From Amoebidium appalachense (lineage: Eukaryota > Ichthyosporea), in NCBI GenBank assembly GCA_963693365.1, contig CAVNZM010000004.1, positions 6,572,001 to 6,636,000 on the forward strand: a DNA stretch of 64,000 bases, written 5' to 3'. Each line of letters starts with the position of its first letter. Position 1 is the stretch's first letter. This document shows, in pieces, positions 28,133 to 44,904 of this stretch. The notes under the pieces are model-generated. The model worked only from the letters and a program-made list of their open reading frames with translations, searched no databases and had not been told where the DNA came from. Position numbers and translations under genes: made by a program.

Positions 28133-29059
28133 ATATGCATATGGTTGCTAAAAATAGGTGCATAGTGCTATTTTTGGCGTTTTTGGAGACTCCCGATGTA
28201 TTCCCGTCTTATCTCAGAACTCTTTTTTGACTTTTCGTTCTTCTATCTTCTTCTATCTTCTTCTATCTCCCAATTACCCCATTGGAGAGAGAGAAAAAAG
28301 GAGCGACAATGCAGGCACACACCTCCTTATAGTGACGGTCGCTGATTCGTCCGTCTAGATTTAAAAGTGTTTATATCATAAGTGCGGAAAGCATTGTGTA
28401 TTATACGGGGGTTTGGTTGGTTTGTAGGTAGATTTAAACACAGGTAATTACGTGGTCGAGCAAGGCTAGCACATATGCAATAGAGCAAGCTGTGTGATAG
28501 AGCGCTGTGCCTGTTAGCTTTGGGGTGTCGAAATGGCAATTTTGATGTTGGGGAAGTGGAATTTTGGCACCAGTTTTATATGGGATATATATGATAGCCG
28601 AGTGGATATATGTTGGGATATAATCACGAGCATGCAGTGTTTTACGGCTAATTGCCGGGACGTCTATGTATCTTGTGACATTGCAGACTGGCCCACATAT
28701 TGGAGTGTAAAAGACCTTGTGCGGCTTTGGTGGGGGGGGGGGGGGGGGGGGGGTTTGTCTATAAGATTTATTTTGGGGGTATATTTGCATGATCATCCTC
28801 AGTATGTATACAGTATACGTACGTGAATAAATGACTGCAGTAGAAAATGTTTTCAACAGGTTACACGAGCATTATCAATGTATTCCCCATCCCCCCCCCC
28901 CCCCCCCCCCCCCCCCCCAAAGCAACAACACACGAGCACACACACGTAAAGGGATTTATCCCGACAATCCTTCACCGTATGCATGGGGAGGAAATTTAAA
29001 TGGGGGGGGGGGGGGGGGGGGGGGGGAGGGGGGCACACTGTACGGTGTAGGGGAAGTGT

Positions 29060-29095
<36 letters not shown>

Positions 29096-29128
29096 TTTGT
29101 TTGTTTGTTTATTTGTCGGTGGGTGGGT

Positions 29129-29162
<34 letters not shown>

Positions 29163-30157
29163 CACTTTTACACTATCGATTAGAAAAGCATGGCCACGGG
29201 ATATATCACGAAATATCTTTTCTTTTTCGAGTTTTACTGGTAGTTATATGTACACGCATGGCACTTGTTTACTAGCAGCCGCTAGTGTGTGAACAGTTGC
29301 GGCCTGGCAAATATACTCTAGATCTAAATTATCGATTTGGATATATTCTAACTCACATACGATGTAGAATTCAAGTTAAGGTTTATGCACAGAGAAACCC
29401 GGGCAAAGGAGAAAAAAGCCAATTACACAAGCTGATCATTCGTAATTCGTGATTTCATTCTACTTTTAACCCACTTCACTATGTACGTGTGTGGTGCATG
29501 CACACATGTTCAACATATGCAGATACAGCGACTAATCCCCCCCCTCCCCCCCCCCCCGCCCCGCGGACACAACCCGAGATGGGAACGTTAAGGGTTAAGG
29601 GGCCGCCCCTCCCTCCCGCTAAGTCACCCGTGAGTCCTCAGTTGCCTGCTGGGGCGGGGGGAGGGGGGGAAGGGGGGGGGGGGGGGGGGGGGAGGGGGGG
29701 GGGGGGGGGGAGGGGGATGACAGTTCAAAGTTATTAATTGATGAAGAATACTCGGTGCAACGATGACGTTGGTGTGATCATCCCACCACTTCTGCACACA
29801 CAAAATCTCTGTCTTCTCTCACTCTCGCCACACACACACACACACGCACACGCACACACACACATACACACACACGCGCGCGCGCGCACACACACACACA
29901 AAACACCCCTCCTCCCCACACCCCATGCCCTCCCCTCTCCGAGACCAATTCCATCTCTTCACGGGTACAACGACACCAGACAACACGACAACAAAAAAAA
30001 AAAAAAATCGTCACAGACAGCTTGAGCAGCAAAAAGGCAAACGACAGACAGATTCTGCTCTCGAATGCAGTCACTGGCACACTGACACACACAGGCACAC
30101 ACAGACGCACAAGTGACAACACTGCGCATGCGCACACACACAAACACACACACACAC

Positions 30158-30206
<49 letters not shown>

Positions 30207-30342
30207 AAACACACATGGTTGCCAGAAGAGCGTATTTCCCCAGATAAGGGACATCCCCCCCCCCCCCCCCACACACACACCTCCCCCTCCCCCTCTCCTT
30301 GCAATGGCATATAATGGTTTGTCCCGAATGCGGGGCACTCAC
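28133..30342. other. Spacer after the securin-like gene
   Basis: Unique AT-rich stretches at 28140-28720 and 29200-29510, with C and G tracts (28735-28754, 28892-28918, 29001-29034, 29128-29161), a T run at 29065-29094, (CA)n at 30125-30204 and short C runs. ttctatctt is repeated three times at 28237-28266. The missing last exon of the minus-strand coiled-coil gene should lie here: its final known donor leaves one nucleotide (phase 1), and no convincing acceptor/stop combination was found. Confidence 0.45.
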
Positions 30343-33623
<3,281 letters not shown>

Positions 33624-35197
33624 CTGGGGGGGGGGGGGAGGTGGGGGGGTAGGAGTGAGTGTGAAGGAGAAGGGGGGGGGAAGGGGGGGGGGGGGGGGGG
33701 AAGGGGGAAAGGGAGGGACGGGGGGAAGCGGGGGGAGGGGGAGGGGGTGGGAGGGAGGGAGAAAAGGCGGGGGGGGGGGGGGGGAGCGGGGAGGGTGGGG
33801 GGGGGGGGGGGAGGGGGGGGGGGGGGGGAGGGACAGAGAGGGAGAGGAAAGCGGAGGAGGAGTGTGTATGTGTGTGCAAGACAGATTAGTAGTATGGGGT
33901 TGTCAAGGAAGAGAAGAGCCTCTAAAACCGGAAGCAGCCACAAACGAGAATGTAAGAGAAGGGACAGGACACCCCATCTCAAAGCCAGGCCATTTTAGCG
34001 GTGGGTGCGTGGCCGCCAATGCATCGGTCGAAAACTGTATTTCATAGATAATGAGACATAAAGCTTCCTGATCATGAGCCAATCAATCGGTCTTTTTGGA
34101 TCAGTAATGAGGAGTTATAAAGTGGGTAATGAATTCCTATGTTTTACTCGAAGTCAAAAAGCAGGCAGTTTAAAACCTATTAACTGTATACATAAGCAGA
34201 AAAATTACAAGATAATACAAAAAAATACGATATTTTCTTATAATGTTATGTTACAATCAGTTTGATCATTTAAAAACTTACGTGAAAGGTTATACATTTG
34301 GCTATACCAAATACCTGTAGCCAATCAGAGAACAAATGTGCACTTTGCAATCACGAGCCAGCAGAGCTGTTGATTGGCCGCGCACTCACAACTATCGGAC
34401 CTAACCAATCGTTCTCTAACGGCAAAAGCATTATTTCGCCTATGGTTTTGAAAGGTGAAAATAAAGGTAGCTTTACGTTTAATGGGTTTTTGTCACTTCT
34501 AGAGCCAATGGGAACGTCCCGTAAAAAATAAAACACATTTTAACTAGAACCAAGTCATTCCATTTAGCCACATTTGATGATTTCGCAATAATGAGGAAGA
34601 TTTTATTTCTGACTATGTTTGTATAAATCAATCAAATGTGTGTTTTTCAAAGTGAAAAAAAACTATATTTCTGCTAGAAAAATAAAAATGTAGCTAAATG
34701 AAAATACCAAAAACATATATATAATAGTGTTTTTAATCTTGTATATAGTGTTTTTGTAGCACAATATTCCAAAAAGCTATTGTAAACACACCCCCTTATG
34801 ATAACTGGAGCACGTGATCCGCCGCTAAATTGCCTGCGATATGAAACGAGGTGGGAAGAGAGAGAGAGAGAGAAAGAGAGAGAGAGGGAGGGAGGGAGAT
34901 GGAGAGGGGGAGGGGGGGATAGAGAGGGAGAGAAAGAAAGAGAGTGTGTGTTGTTGTTCAGGGGAGGAGCGGGGGGGGGGGGGGGGGGGGGGGGGGGTTA
35001 TGCATAAAAGGATTGGGATTATGGAGGAGGGGGGGGGATGTGCAGGCAAGAGACTCTTGAACAGAGCCCATGATCAGTAGGGCTCCGATGCCTTCCCCCC
35101 CCTTTCTTCCTTTTTTTTTTCCCCTTCTTTTTCATTTTTCATTTTTCTTTCTTTTTTTTTTTTTTTTTTGGGTGGTGGTTGGGAGGGGGAGGGGGGG

Positions 35198-35238
<41 letters not shown>

Positions 35239-35260
35239 GGAGATGGGGTTTGAGGCTTGC
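33624..35260. other. G-rich block and AT-rich island
   Basis: 33624-33840 is G-rich. 33900-34850 is a unique AT-rich island unlike the rest of the window, with CCAAT words at 34319-34325, 34371-34376, 34403-34408 and 34504-34509. 34855-34945 is GA-rich, with G tracts at 34971-34997 and 35180-35237. If the two groups of coiled-coil exons are one gene, this is a long intron with at least one unseen exon. Otherwise the AT-rich island may be a promoter. Confidence 0.4.
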
Positions 35261-35401
35261 CTCATCTTTAATCTTGACTTCCTCCTCAGCGGCCTTCACT
35301 TCCTCCTGTGATTTTTGCGCAAAACGAGTCACATAATCATGATCATACAAGAAAATCTCATGAGACCATTCAAAAAAACCACCCACATCCCCTCACACAA
35401 T

Positions 35402-35454
<53 letters not shown>

Positions 35455-35509
35455 TTCATTGTCATGATTCTGTATAAAGCTGGCTCAGTTACTGCATACT
35501 GCTGCATAC

Positions 35510-35540
<31 letters not shown>

Positions 35541-35698
35541 AAATAAATAAATAAAAAAAATTCATACACACGTGTCATGCACATAAGATACACACGCACC
35601 ACCACCCGTGATCCCCCACCTCCATCCCCTCTTGCTAACTTTCTCTTGCCGCAACACTTCTTTACTTGATCCATTTTAGCAAAATATCATAAGAAATA

Positions 35699-35737
<39 letters not shown>

Positions 35738-36084
35738 AAAAAAAAACGATTTCCAAATTGAGCATTGTTAGCCAGGGTATTCGAGCATATGGAGTAAGCC
35801 AGCAACCAAGACATGCAAACACACATTGGCTTCTGCACATGTGCTGCCATTTCCCAAGCCCCCCTGGCTCTCTCAGACCCTCCCTCCCCTCCCCCCCCTC
35901 CCCTCCCCTCCCCCCCCGCCTCCCCCTCCATCCCCTATCCCCTCTTCTACCTCCCTTCCCCTTCCTTCCCCATTGACCCAAACATCTTTTCCCAGCCACT
36001 AACCAACCAAGCCCCCATCGTTCGAATTATTTTAACAGCCGTTCCGGTATTTCTTATCATTCTTGTCTCGAAAGCACGTGCCCC

Positions 36085-36115
<31 letters not shown>

Positions 36116-36545
36116 AAAGCACACACAACAAATATGCAAAGACACCCCCCCCCCCCCCCCTCCCCCGGCCACCTCCGCCTCCACCCCCCCCTCCCCCCCC
36201 CCCCCCCCTCAAAAAAAATGCACAAATACAGAAACAGGCACCCCTACATTCGCTGACGACACTAGTTCTGTGTTTCAAGAAACGTACCCAGCCAGCCCCC
36301 TTTGGGCACTACCAAACAGCTAGCAGCACCAATCAACACCTATACTTACAACTCCACTTACTGACCAGTCAAACTTGGCCCCTAGGCAACTCGCCTCGAA
36401 ACAAAACACTTGCGTGAACCCAAACTACCACCCAACCCATCCACCTACCCCTCTCGATTCTATATACCCCCCTCCCCCCCCCTCCCCCCCCCCCTCGATT
36501 CTATATACCCCCCCCCCCCCCCCCTCCCCACCCCCTCCCCCGCCC

Positions 36546-36580
<35 letters not shown>

Positions 36581-36719
36581 CTCCCTCCCCCTCCCAAAAG
36601 GGGGGAAAAAACAAGAAAAATAAAAAAGTACAGAAAAGGGATAAAGAGAGGGGAAAGCAAGAGATACAGGCATAGAGAGAGAGAGTGGGGGGGGGGGGGG
36701 GGGGGGGGGGGGGAGGGGG

Positions 36720-36774
<55 letters not shown>

Positions 36775-36778
36775 GGGG

Positions 36779-36814
<36 letters not shown>

Positions 36815-37263
36815 GCAGCGACAGGGAGGGGGGTGGGGGGAGGGGGGAGGGGGACGGGGGAAGGGAGAGCAAGGGCGAGGGAGGGAGGGAGGGGGGGGGG
36901 GGGGGGGGAGGGAGGGAGAGAGGGAAGGCGGGAAGGAGGGAGGGAGAGAGAGACGGAGAGAGAGAGAAATAGTGGAAGGAAGGAGAGGAGAGGACGGGCG
37001 GAAGGAGTTAGCAAAAGAGAGAGGACGGGGGGAAACGGTAGAGAGAGTGGGAGGGTGGCGGCGGCGGGCGCGGGGGGAAGGGGGGAGGGGGGGAGGGGGG
37101 GGGGGGGGGGAGGGAGGGAGGGGGGGAATAAGCCAACCTGCAGAAGGGCGACCTTTGACTCCAGCTGCTGCAGCCTGGCCAGCTGTATGGCCGCTGCTGG
37201 CCCGTCAACAACACTCTGCCGCCCCTTGGGGCTAGGGCCCATGCCTGTGCTTGGCCCATCCAT
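35261..37263 (-). CDS. N-terminal exons of a coiled-coil gene (partial)
   Basis: The first exon runs from ATG at 37263 to 37138 (42 codons, donor CAG|gttggc, phase 0). It encodes a Gly/Pro/Ser-rich start (MDGPSTGMGPSPKG), then a helix (QLARLQQLESKVALLQ). A candidate second exon is 35305-35261 (acceptor aaaatcacag) encoding EEVKAAEEEVKIKDE. Its only available donor would be the non-canonical GC type (GAG|gcaagc), so it is less certain. A further coiled-coil-like piece at about 35667-35640 (VLRQEK) is too short to place. The strand, coiled-coil character and missing 3' end suggest that the gene continues into the exons at 33623-30343. The start lies 1 kb from the divergent quinone oxidoreductase gene. 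Family unknown. Confidence 0.5.
36686..36812 (+). repeat. G tract and (GA)n
   Basis: G-rich run 36686-36721, then GA repeats to 36812. The purine-rich stretch continues with interruptions to about 37125, inside the first intron of the coiled-coil gene. Confidence 0.95.
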
Positions 37264-38309
37264 GTTCCAAAAATGTAAAAGGATGTCCTCGCCAAGGCAA
37301 TACTATGCAAAAATGGTGTGTGCTGTCATAACCAAGCGGAAAAGCGTGTTGTTCTCAGGTGATTGTGGAGGTGTCTTGCAACATGTGCAGAAGCGTGTGA
37401 AAGGGCGCCACACGGCTACAGTTGGTTTCTTACGAGATAAAATATACTGCTGCCCATATAAGTGAAGAAAATTTCTTCCCTCTCATAGAATCTACACTAA
37501 TAAGAGTAAAATCCTGACTTGGAGAAATGCGGTGCCTTTAGCATCCACCGGATTCCAATCGGTGTTGTTCCTCGTTTTCTCTTGTGTGCCTGCTCACTTG
37601 GAATGGAGCAAAAATGGTCAAAATTACTTGAGGTAGTGATGGAACGAAATCAAGTCGTGATGGAACAATTTACGGGCAGAGGGAGATATACCTGGTGAAG
37701 CATTTGTAAAGAACTATTGAGTTAAAATGTAGCAACATGGATGTTGCAACATGCATATGGAAGCATTTGACTTGTCGCAGACGTCAGCCAAACAGATCAG
37801 AAGCTGTTGTGAAAACATGAAATAGATCTCACGATTTCTAAGAATGGATTGGCTAATACCTTTTTATTTATGAGTTATCATTGGTACAGCGCACTTTCGA
37901 AGATCTCCAAAGACACTCCAGCATGGGGCACATGCAGAATATTCACGTCGGCTGAGTTTTAAAACAACATAATTTGATGCTTTGTTTAGTCTTCAAGTCT
38001 TTATTATATCTCATAAAAAATATAAAATAAACTAAAAAATATTACTACATTGACAAGTATTGAATTGCATATGTATTAATCAAGGCAAGGTACTCACGTA
38101 GATTTCCGCCGCACGACCAATTTTTTCTGGGGGGATCTTTCAGCCCCACTCTGGCAGAAAGCCTTTTTCCGTTTATTCTCGACTCTCGAAAGGCTTGCCG
38201 CGAGTAAGTTTTTTGCCTGGCTGTCACTTTGCATCACTTCGGTCGAATTAGAACCTTTTTTTTTTTTAAACCCTCTGTTTTTCTCTCCTTTTCCGCACAA
38301 CACAGAAAC
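37264..38309. promoter_or_regulatory. Divergent promoter region
   Basis: About 1 kb of unique, microsatellite-free sequence between the divergent coiled-coil gene and the quinone oxidoreductase. A CCAAT word lies at 37555-37560. A T run followed by tctccttttccgcacaacacag just before the ATG at 38310 resembles a 3' splice site, so the oxidoreductase may have an intron in its 5' UTR. Confidence 0.4.
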
Positions 38310-40222
38310 ATGAGTCTTCCAAGCACCATGCGCGCTGCCGTGCAGCTCGCGTACGGCGTGAACAAGGAGGCCATCCAAGTCAAGGAAGTGCCCCTCCCCC
38401 AGTTCGATGAGAACAGCGACATGGTCCTTGTGCAAGTGCACGCCGCAGCCATCAACCCCGTGGACTACAAATTGGCTCGAGGGGACATGAAGGCCTTCAT
38501 GGGTCGCGAGTTTCCGCATGTCTTGGGTTTTGATGCCGCGGGGGTGGTGGTGAAGGTCGGCTCCAAATGTGCACGGATTAAGGTCGGGGATGAAGTGTAC
38601 GGGGACACACTTGACCGTGGGTCTATGGCCGAGTATGTTGCTGCGCCCGAGGCCTATTTTTGCGCAAAGCCAACCAACGTGACATTTGAGGAGGCGGCCA
38701 GCATTCCCCTCGCTGTGCTCACTGCCTACCAGGTAGCCCATACCCTCTCATTTTTCATCAGCGGTTTTTCTTTCCTTGATGTCGTGCTGCACACCTCGCT
38801 GGCGCTCTCAACATCCCCCCGTCCCTCCCCCCCCCCTCCCCTACCCCCCTCCCCCCACCTTACCTCCCCCCTTCCCCTCCCGTATACTCATTCCCCTAGA
38901 TTCCCTGAACCTTTCTTTATTGTTCTGTGTTCCTGTCCCACGTCCCCTCTCTCCTACATCCCCTTTGTTCTCAGAAATGAAAGCGGCTTTCATAGACTTT
39001 CACAGCTCACCCTGAGTGCTTCTACGTATGCCCTCGGTTTTTCAGTCTCGTTCTAGATATGATGCCAAACCTCATGTCTATTTGCCTACGTTCTTAGTCT
39101 ACCTCTTTCCCACCTGTCTACTTCTCCTTTCTTTTATTCCCTCTGCTCCTGTGAAGGCTTCAGAAGGCTTTCAATTTGCACGAAACATGTTTGCTGTCAA
39201 GTTAATTGGTATCCATGCCTTTTTGTCAGCCTCTAGGCTCTAATGCCTCCACATTCCCCTAGTGCCAGTAAACATTGTCAGAACTGCCCTACGCAACGAA
39301 CATCCTCCCATCTACCCCCCCCCCCCCCCCCCCCCCCCGGCGCCGCCGGGTGCCGCCTTCCCTTCTGGCTATTCGCTTGCCTTGTTAGCCCCTTTTCAGT
39401 GCCTGCTAAGTATACTCAAGGCTCCACCTCCTCTTAATCTTGACACTGACAACTGCACCACACACTGTTGAGCGCTGGGGGAAAGGGGGAGGTGGGGGGG
39501 TAGGGGGAGAGAGAAGGAGGGGGGAGGGTGGGTGAGGGCAGGGGGGGGGGGGGATATTTTACTGCTTTTTTTCAAAAAATGAAAGCATACTTCGCTGAAC
39601 ATGAACAAAACATTTACCCACAAAGGGCCTCAAGAACCAACTCCAAGTGAAAGCAGGTGACAAGGTGCTGATTCTCGGTGGGTCGGGCGGTGTTGGCAGC
39701 CTTGCGATCCAGGTGGCCAAGGTCATGGGCCTCACAGTGGTGACAACATCAAGCAACGTGGACCTGTGCAAGCAGCTTGGCGCCGACCGTGTTATCAACT
39801 ACAAGAACGAGAAATGGGAGGATGTGCTGAAGGGCGAGAATTTCGACGCCGTGTATGACTGCGTGGGGGAGGCGTGGCCCGCTGCAGTGGGCGTGCTCAA
39901 GGCCAAGGGAGGAAAATTTACCACCATTGTCGGTGACAAGAATGATGCCACCGTCACCTTCGGCGCGATTGCATCCACGGCTGGGGCTGTCATCTACAGG
40001 GGTCTTTCTGGATGGTTGGGTTTGGCACCTTCCTACTCGTTTTTCCTGACAGATGCGACGGATTACAAGAGTCTGGAGCAGGTGAAGGAATGGGTCGAGA
40101 AGGGTGTGGTGAAGCCGCTGCTTGACCCCAAGGGAATCTACACGCTTGATACGGCGGTGGAGATGTTTGAGCACATGATGACTCACCGGGCCAAGGGTAA
40201 ACTGGTGATGAAGATTAGGTAG
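38310..40222 (+). CDS. Quinone oxidoreductase, zeta-crystallin-like MDR family
   Basis: Two exons, 38310-38732 and 39626-40222 (TAG), join in phase 0 (LTAYQ|GLKNQ), giving 339 residues, the normal size for medium-chain dehydrogenase/reductase proteins. The N-terminal GroES-like half has MRAAVQLAYG, HAAAINPVDYKLARG and FPHVLGFDAAGVV. The Rossmann half starts KVLILGGSGGVGSLAIQVAK (154-173), with the nucleotide-binding Gly cluster, followed by DRVINYK and FDAVYDCVGE. No zinc-ligand Cys pattern is present, in keeping with the zinc-free quinone-reductase branch (zeta-crystallin, plant ceQORH, RTN4IP1). Expected activity is NAD(P)H-dependent reduction of quinones or enones, probably cytosolic, as no clear targeting peptide follows the chosen ATG. 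An in-frame ATG at 38229 would add 27 residues but lies across a probable 3' splice site. The intron is C- and G-tract rich. Confidence 0.95.
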
Positions 40223-40939
40223 GGGAGTCGGAAGAGTCTGAGCGTGTATGGTTATGCAATTCCGGCATATAGGACTGGTTGGCAGGCACTTTTTTTTTGG
40301 GGGGGGGGGGGGGGGTAGCACCTGGCAAACGAGGGGCATTAGGCACCGGTTGCGAGGCACGCGTACAAGGGGGGAGGGTCGAAGGGGAGGAAGGAGGGGG
40401 GGGGGGGGGGGGGGGGGGGGGCTGCTATTTAGTTATAACATCGTGAGCAATTCTTCAACATTAGCTTTAGTACAGACTGACTTACAGCAGTGAAGCATGT
40501 GCACATATGATGCATCCGTGTTCTCTATATGTACTTGTATATATTTAAGTGAAAATCCTATTGTACACACTAGGCTTCTGAGGCCACTGTTGTTGAGATT
40601 CATTCACCTGGATTATGGAATGGCTGTGTGTATTGAACATCAAATTAACACGGTACCGTGACTCATTCGTTGCAGGTGGAAATGAGAATTGCTCGCTGAA
40701 CTGATCCCATATGCATCCTGTCGTGTTAAACTTATTCTAGGTGGTAATCATGAAATGCTCGTGTGTAGTCACTTGCTGTGAACGGAAAACGTTTGTGGCC
40801 GGGAGGGCAGTGGTGGGTTCGTCGGATGCGGTTGAAGGGAAAAGGGAGCTCAACGTAAGAGGAGAAAGGGGGGAGGGAGAGGGGGGGGGGGGGAGGGAGG
40901 GAGGGAGGGAGAGGGGGAGGGAGGGAGGGAGGGAGGGAG

Positions 40940-40988
<49 letters not shown>

Positions 40989-41019
40989 ATGTGCATGGAC
41001 GATCCACGAGAGGCGGCGG

Positions 41020-41052
<33 letters not shown>

Positions 41053-41618
41053 GTGTTGCATATGGTCCGAGACGGGAACGACACACACATTACATCCTCA
41101 AACACACACACTTCACATCCTCAAACACAGAGCCAAACCATATGAGACCTGAGTCAAGAAAAAATCAGTGGTGGGTCTGCTAAAGCGAATTGCAGAAAAG
41201 CAGGAGACAACTGACAATATCACAATCTCATCTCAAAAAGGCAACTCAGTCAGTCGGTTTAAATTTATCTTTTGTTTTCTTGGGCAGCCTGCCGCTGGGA
41301 TCTATACATGCGGTGACGTAATTCCGACTTTCACCCCTAGGCCTATATATCCTTGCCTCGCCAAATAAGGCATCACAGCTGTATACTCTTGCCTTATATG
41401 GAAGGGGACGTCCAATAACATTACCAGTTCAACCCCCACACAACATTCCCAGTGCACATATTTGACGTCGACAAACCACCCCACACCTCCGCCACACCTC
41501 TCCTCCTATTAATTAACCGAAATTTCAGTGCCAGTTTGCACAACGCAATGCGCACCCTCCAGCTCCCATTGACCAATCAACACACAGTTATATAAATTTA
41601 AAACTTTAATCAAGCGGT
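40223..41618. other. Convergent 3' spacer
   Basis: 3' flanks of the quinone oxidoreductase (+) and TMEM258 (-). Contains G tracts (40299-40316, 40397-40421, 41022-41050), a GGGA/GA repeat (40861-40985) and a unique stretch 41060-41618 with two copies of acatcctcaaacacacac spaced by about 20 bp (41092-41130). No exon found. Confidence 0.5.
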
Positions 41619-41844
41619 CTAAATGGACATGCCGATCCACAACATCAGGAACATTGTGCCGGTACCGAGGAAGCAGGAAGCCACGACAGCCAAAAACAAC
41701 TCGGCAAAGATGCTGCGTGTCTTGGTGCTGTTCTTCATCTCGTAGCTGAAAACGGGGGAAATGATGGTGTCAGTGATATGGAGGGATAAACAAAAAAACA
41801 GCCCCCCCCCCCCCCCCTTCCCCGGGGCTCCCGGAGGGGTGTGG

Positions 41845-41881
<37 letters not shown>

Positions 41882-41892
41882 TTGGGGGGGGG

Positions 41893-41940
<48 letters not shown>

Positions 41941-42091
41941 GGGGCTGCAAAATGTGTGTGTTTTGGGGGGGGAGGGGGGGGGGATTCTGCCGGTGTGTGT
42001 GCGCATGTGTTTGTATGTGTGTGCACGCGCATGTGTGAGTGGTGTGTGCGCATGTGTGTGTGGGTGCGCACGCGCACGTCCGTGTATGAAT

Positions 42092-42122
<31 letters not shown>

Positions 42123-42944
42123 CGCGTCTGTGTGTGCGTGTGCGTGTGCATGCGAGCGCGCACACACGCACACACACACACACACGCACACACGCACACA
42201 CACACACGAGGTGAGGTGAGGAGTAAAAACACGAATAAACTTACAGGACATGGAAAGGAGCATAAACAAAACAAAACAAAACAAAATCAATGCAGCGAGA
42301 ATCAAAAAAAGAGAGGAGCAAAAAATGAACAAACATACAGGGGGAGCAGCAAAAACATAGTTAACTTAAAGTTAAGAGGAAGAGGAGCAAAAAGTACGAA
42401 CTAACTTACAGAGAAAATACAGAGAAAGGGGTAAAAACACATCTTAATTAACTTACAGGGAGATAAGCAACAACATATATAAGCTTACAAGGAGAGGAGC
42501 ATAAACAAACCCCCCCCCCCCCTCCCCCCCCCCCAAAAAAAAAAAAAAAAAAAGAGAGAGAGAGAGAGAGAAAAAAGGGGGCAGGAACAAACATTACAAA
42601 CATTTTTTTTTTTTTTTTTGGTGGGGGTGTGGGGTGTGTGTGTGTGTGTGTGTGTCTGTGAAGGGGGGGGGGGGGGGAGGGGGGGGGGGGGGGGGGGGAC
42701 AAAAACACAAATCAACTTACAGGGAGAAGAGGGCGAGGAAGACCAGGCCGAGGGCCAGCAGCAGCACGGAGAGAGTCGGGTAGCTGCCGGCACTGACCAT
42801 GGAGATGTATGGCCGGTAGTCAACCACAGACGACTGTGTGTGTGTGTACGTGTACGTGTGTCCGTGTTGACGTTAATGTGTACGGGTGTTTGTGTGTGTG
42901 TGTGCATATGTACCTGAGTGTGTGTGTCCGCGCATACATGCACA

Positions 42945-43016
<72 letters not shown>

Positions 43017-43063
43017 TGTGTTTGTGTTTGTGCGTGTGTTCTCTTTTCGGTTTTTTTTTTTTT

Positions 43064-43094
<31 letters not shown>

Positions 43095-44847
43095 GGGGTT
43101 TGAATGCGTCAAAAAGTACGAAGTACACAAGAACAAACGGGCCGGTAAGTGCGCGGTAGAAAGCACGCTGTAGTGAGATAGGCGACTGGGAGCCGAAAGC
43201 CTGGATGTAGGGAAAAGTAGGGAGCAAACACCCAAAGGGGAGGCGAGGGAGAGTTTAGAGCACGCCATTAAGCACGAAGTGTACTTGCACGGGAGAACAC
43301 AATGCAGAGTACAAACCACACATACAGAGTATGCATAAAAAGCAAAACCCACCCTCGGGAGGGGGGGGGGGGGGGGGGGGAGGCAAGTCCATGCGCGGAC
43401 GCGGGGATGGGGGGAGGCGAGGGGGGCAGGGGGAGGCGGGGGAGGGGGAGGGGGAGGGAGGGAGGGAGGAGGGGATAGGGTGTACTACACGGATTACAGA
43501 CACAAAGATCAAGAAACACATGCAACACAACACATATCACAGAGAGCCCTCGGATGCAAAAGAAAAAAAATACCATTCTCTTCAGGATAACGAAAAAGTT
43601 GTGTGTGTGTGGGGAGAGGGGGGTGGAGGGGAAGTGGGGGAGCACGTGTCTGTGTTTGTGTCTGCCTGCGTGTGCATGAGTGTGTGTGTGTGTGTGTTTG
43701 TGTCCATGTGCGTGTTCCATTATGTGTGTGTGTGTGTGTGTGCGTTTGTGTATGTGTATCTGTGTGTGTGTGTGCATGTGTGTCTGTGTGTGCACACACG
43801 TGCGTTTGCATGTGGGCCAGTGAGAAGGGGGGGAGGGGAGGGGAGAGGGGGGGGAGGAGTACACAGACATATACAAGTGAGGACCCCCCCCCCCCCCCCC
43901 AGCAGTGCAGCATCACACAATGCCCAGTATCAGGTACACAATACCCACCCCCCCCCCCCTCCCCTCCCCCCCCCTCCCCCCCCCCCCCCCCCCCCCCCCC
44001 CAAACACACACACACAAAAAAAAAAGTGCACTGACAATTTTTCTTGCCTCGTCCCTTCTAACCCCTCCCCCCCCCCCCCCCCCACCTCCTTCCCACACCC
44101 CACCACCACCACCACAACCTGATTGACCGAAACACTTGGGTTTGGCCGAACAACCCAATAGCAATCTCCCCCCTCCCCCCCCCCCTCCCCCCCTCCCCCT
44201 CCCCCTTCTCCCGACACAACGTAAAAGGGGGACTTTATTATCATGTATGCATAAAAGGGGAAAAAAAGAAAGAAAAAGAAAAGAAAAGAAAAGAAAGGCT
44301 GCCAACATCCCATGAATGGTATGTTTGCCCAAACAAGCATGTATATGCTCCCCCCCCATCCCCCCCTTCCCCCCCCCCCCACCCTACTCCCCCAGCACAC
44401 GTATGTTTTACATAGTCTGAACCATCGATACCATCTCCCCCTGTGCTTCCCCCCTTCCCTTCCCCCCCCCCCCCCCCCCCCCGCGCCAAGCACACACACA
44501 CGCACACATAAATACATACACTTGTATACCATAACCCCTAACACACACCTCTTCCACAAAAACCCCGCTCACCACCACCCCCTCCCACCAACCCACACCA
44601 CCTCTCCCTTTTCCATACTGCTCCCTGAAGCTCGCTTTCGCACAGGTTTCGGCCTGACATGTCATTACACCCTCTCCCTCCTTCTCCCACTTCATACCTT
44701 TCACTACCAAAAGTGACCCACATTTTAGGCTCCAACTCTTTCCCATAATCCACCTCCCTCCCCTCCCTCCCCCCCCTCCTCCCACACACACACAAAAAAA
44801 AAAAAGACACCCACACACCCACCCACACCCCCACCCACCCACCCACC

Positions 44848-44904
<57 letters not shown>

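Noticed and set aside
29570-29640. Candidate terminal exon for the minus-strand coiled-coil gene
   Set aside because: Each nearby acceptor either gives a stop within three codons or an uncharacteristic Gly-rich peptide; evidence was too weak.
34298-34531. 77-codon frame in the AT-rich island
   Set aside because: It begins at a TTG, not an ATG, and has no similarity I recognise.
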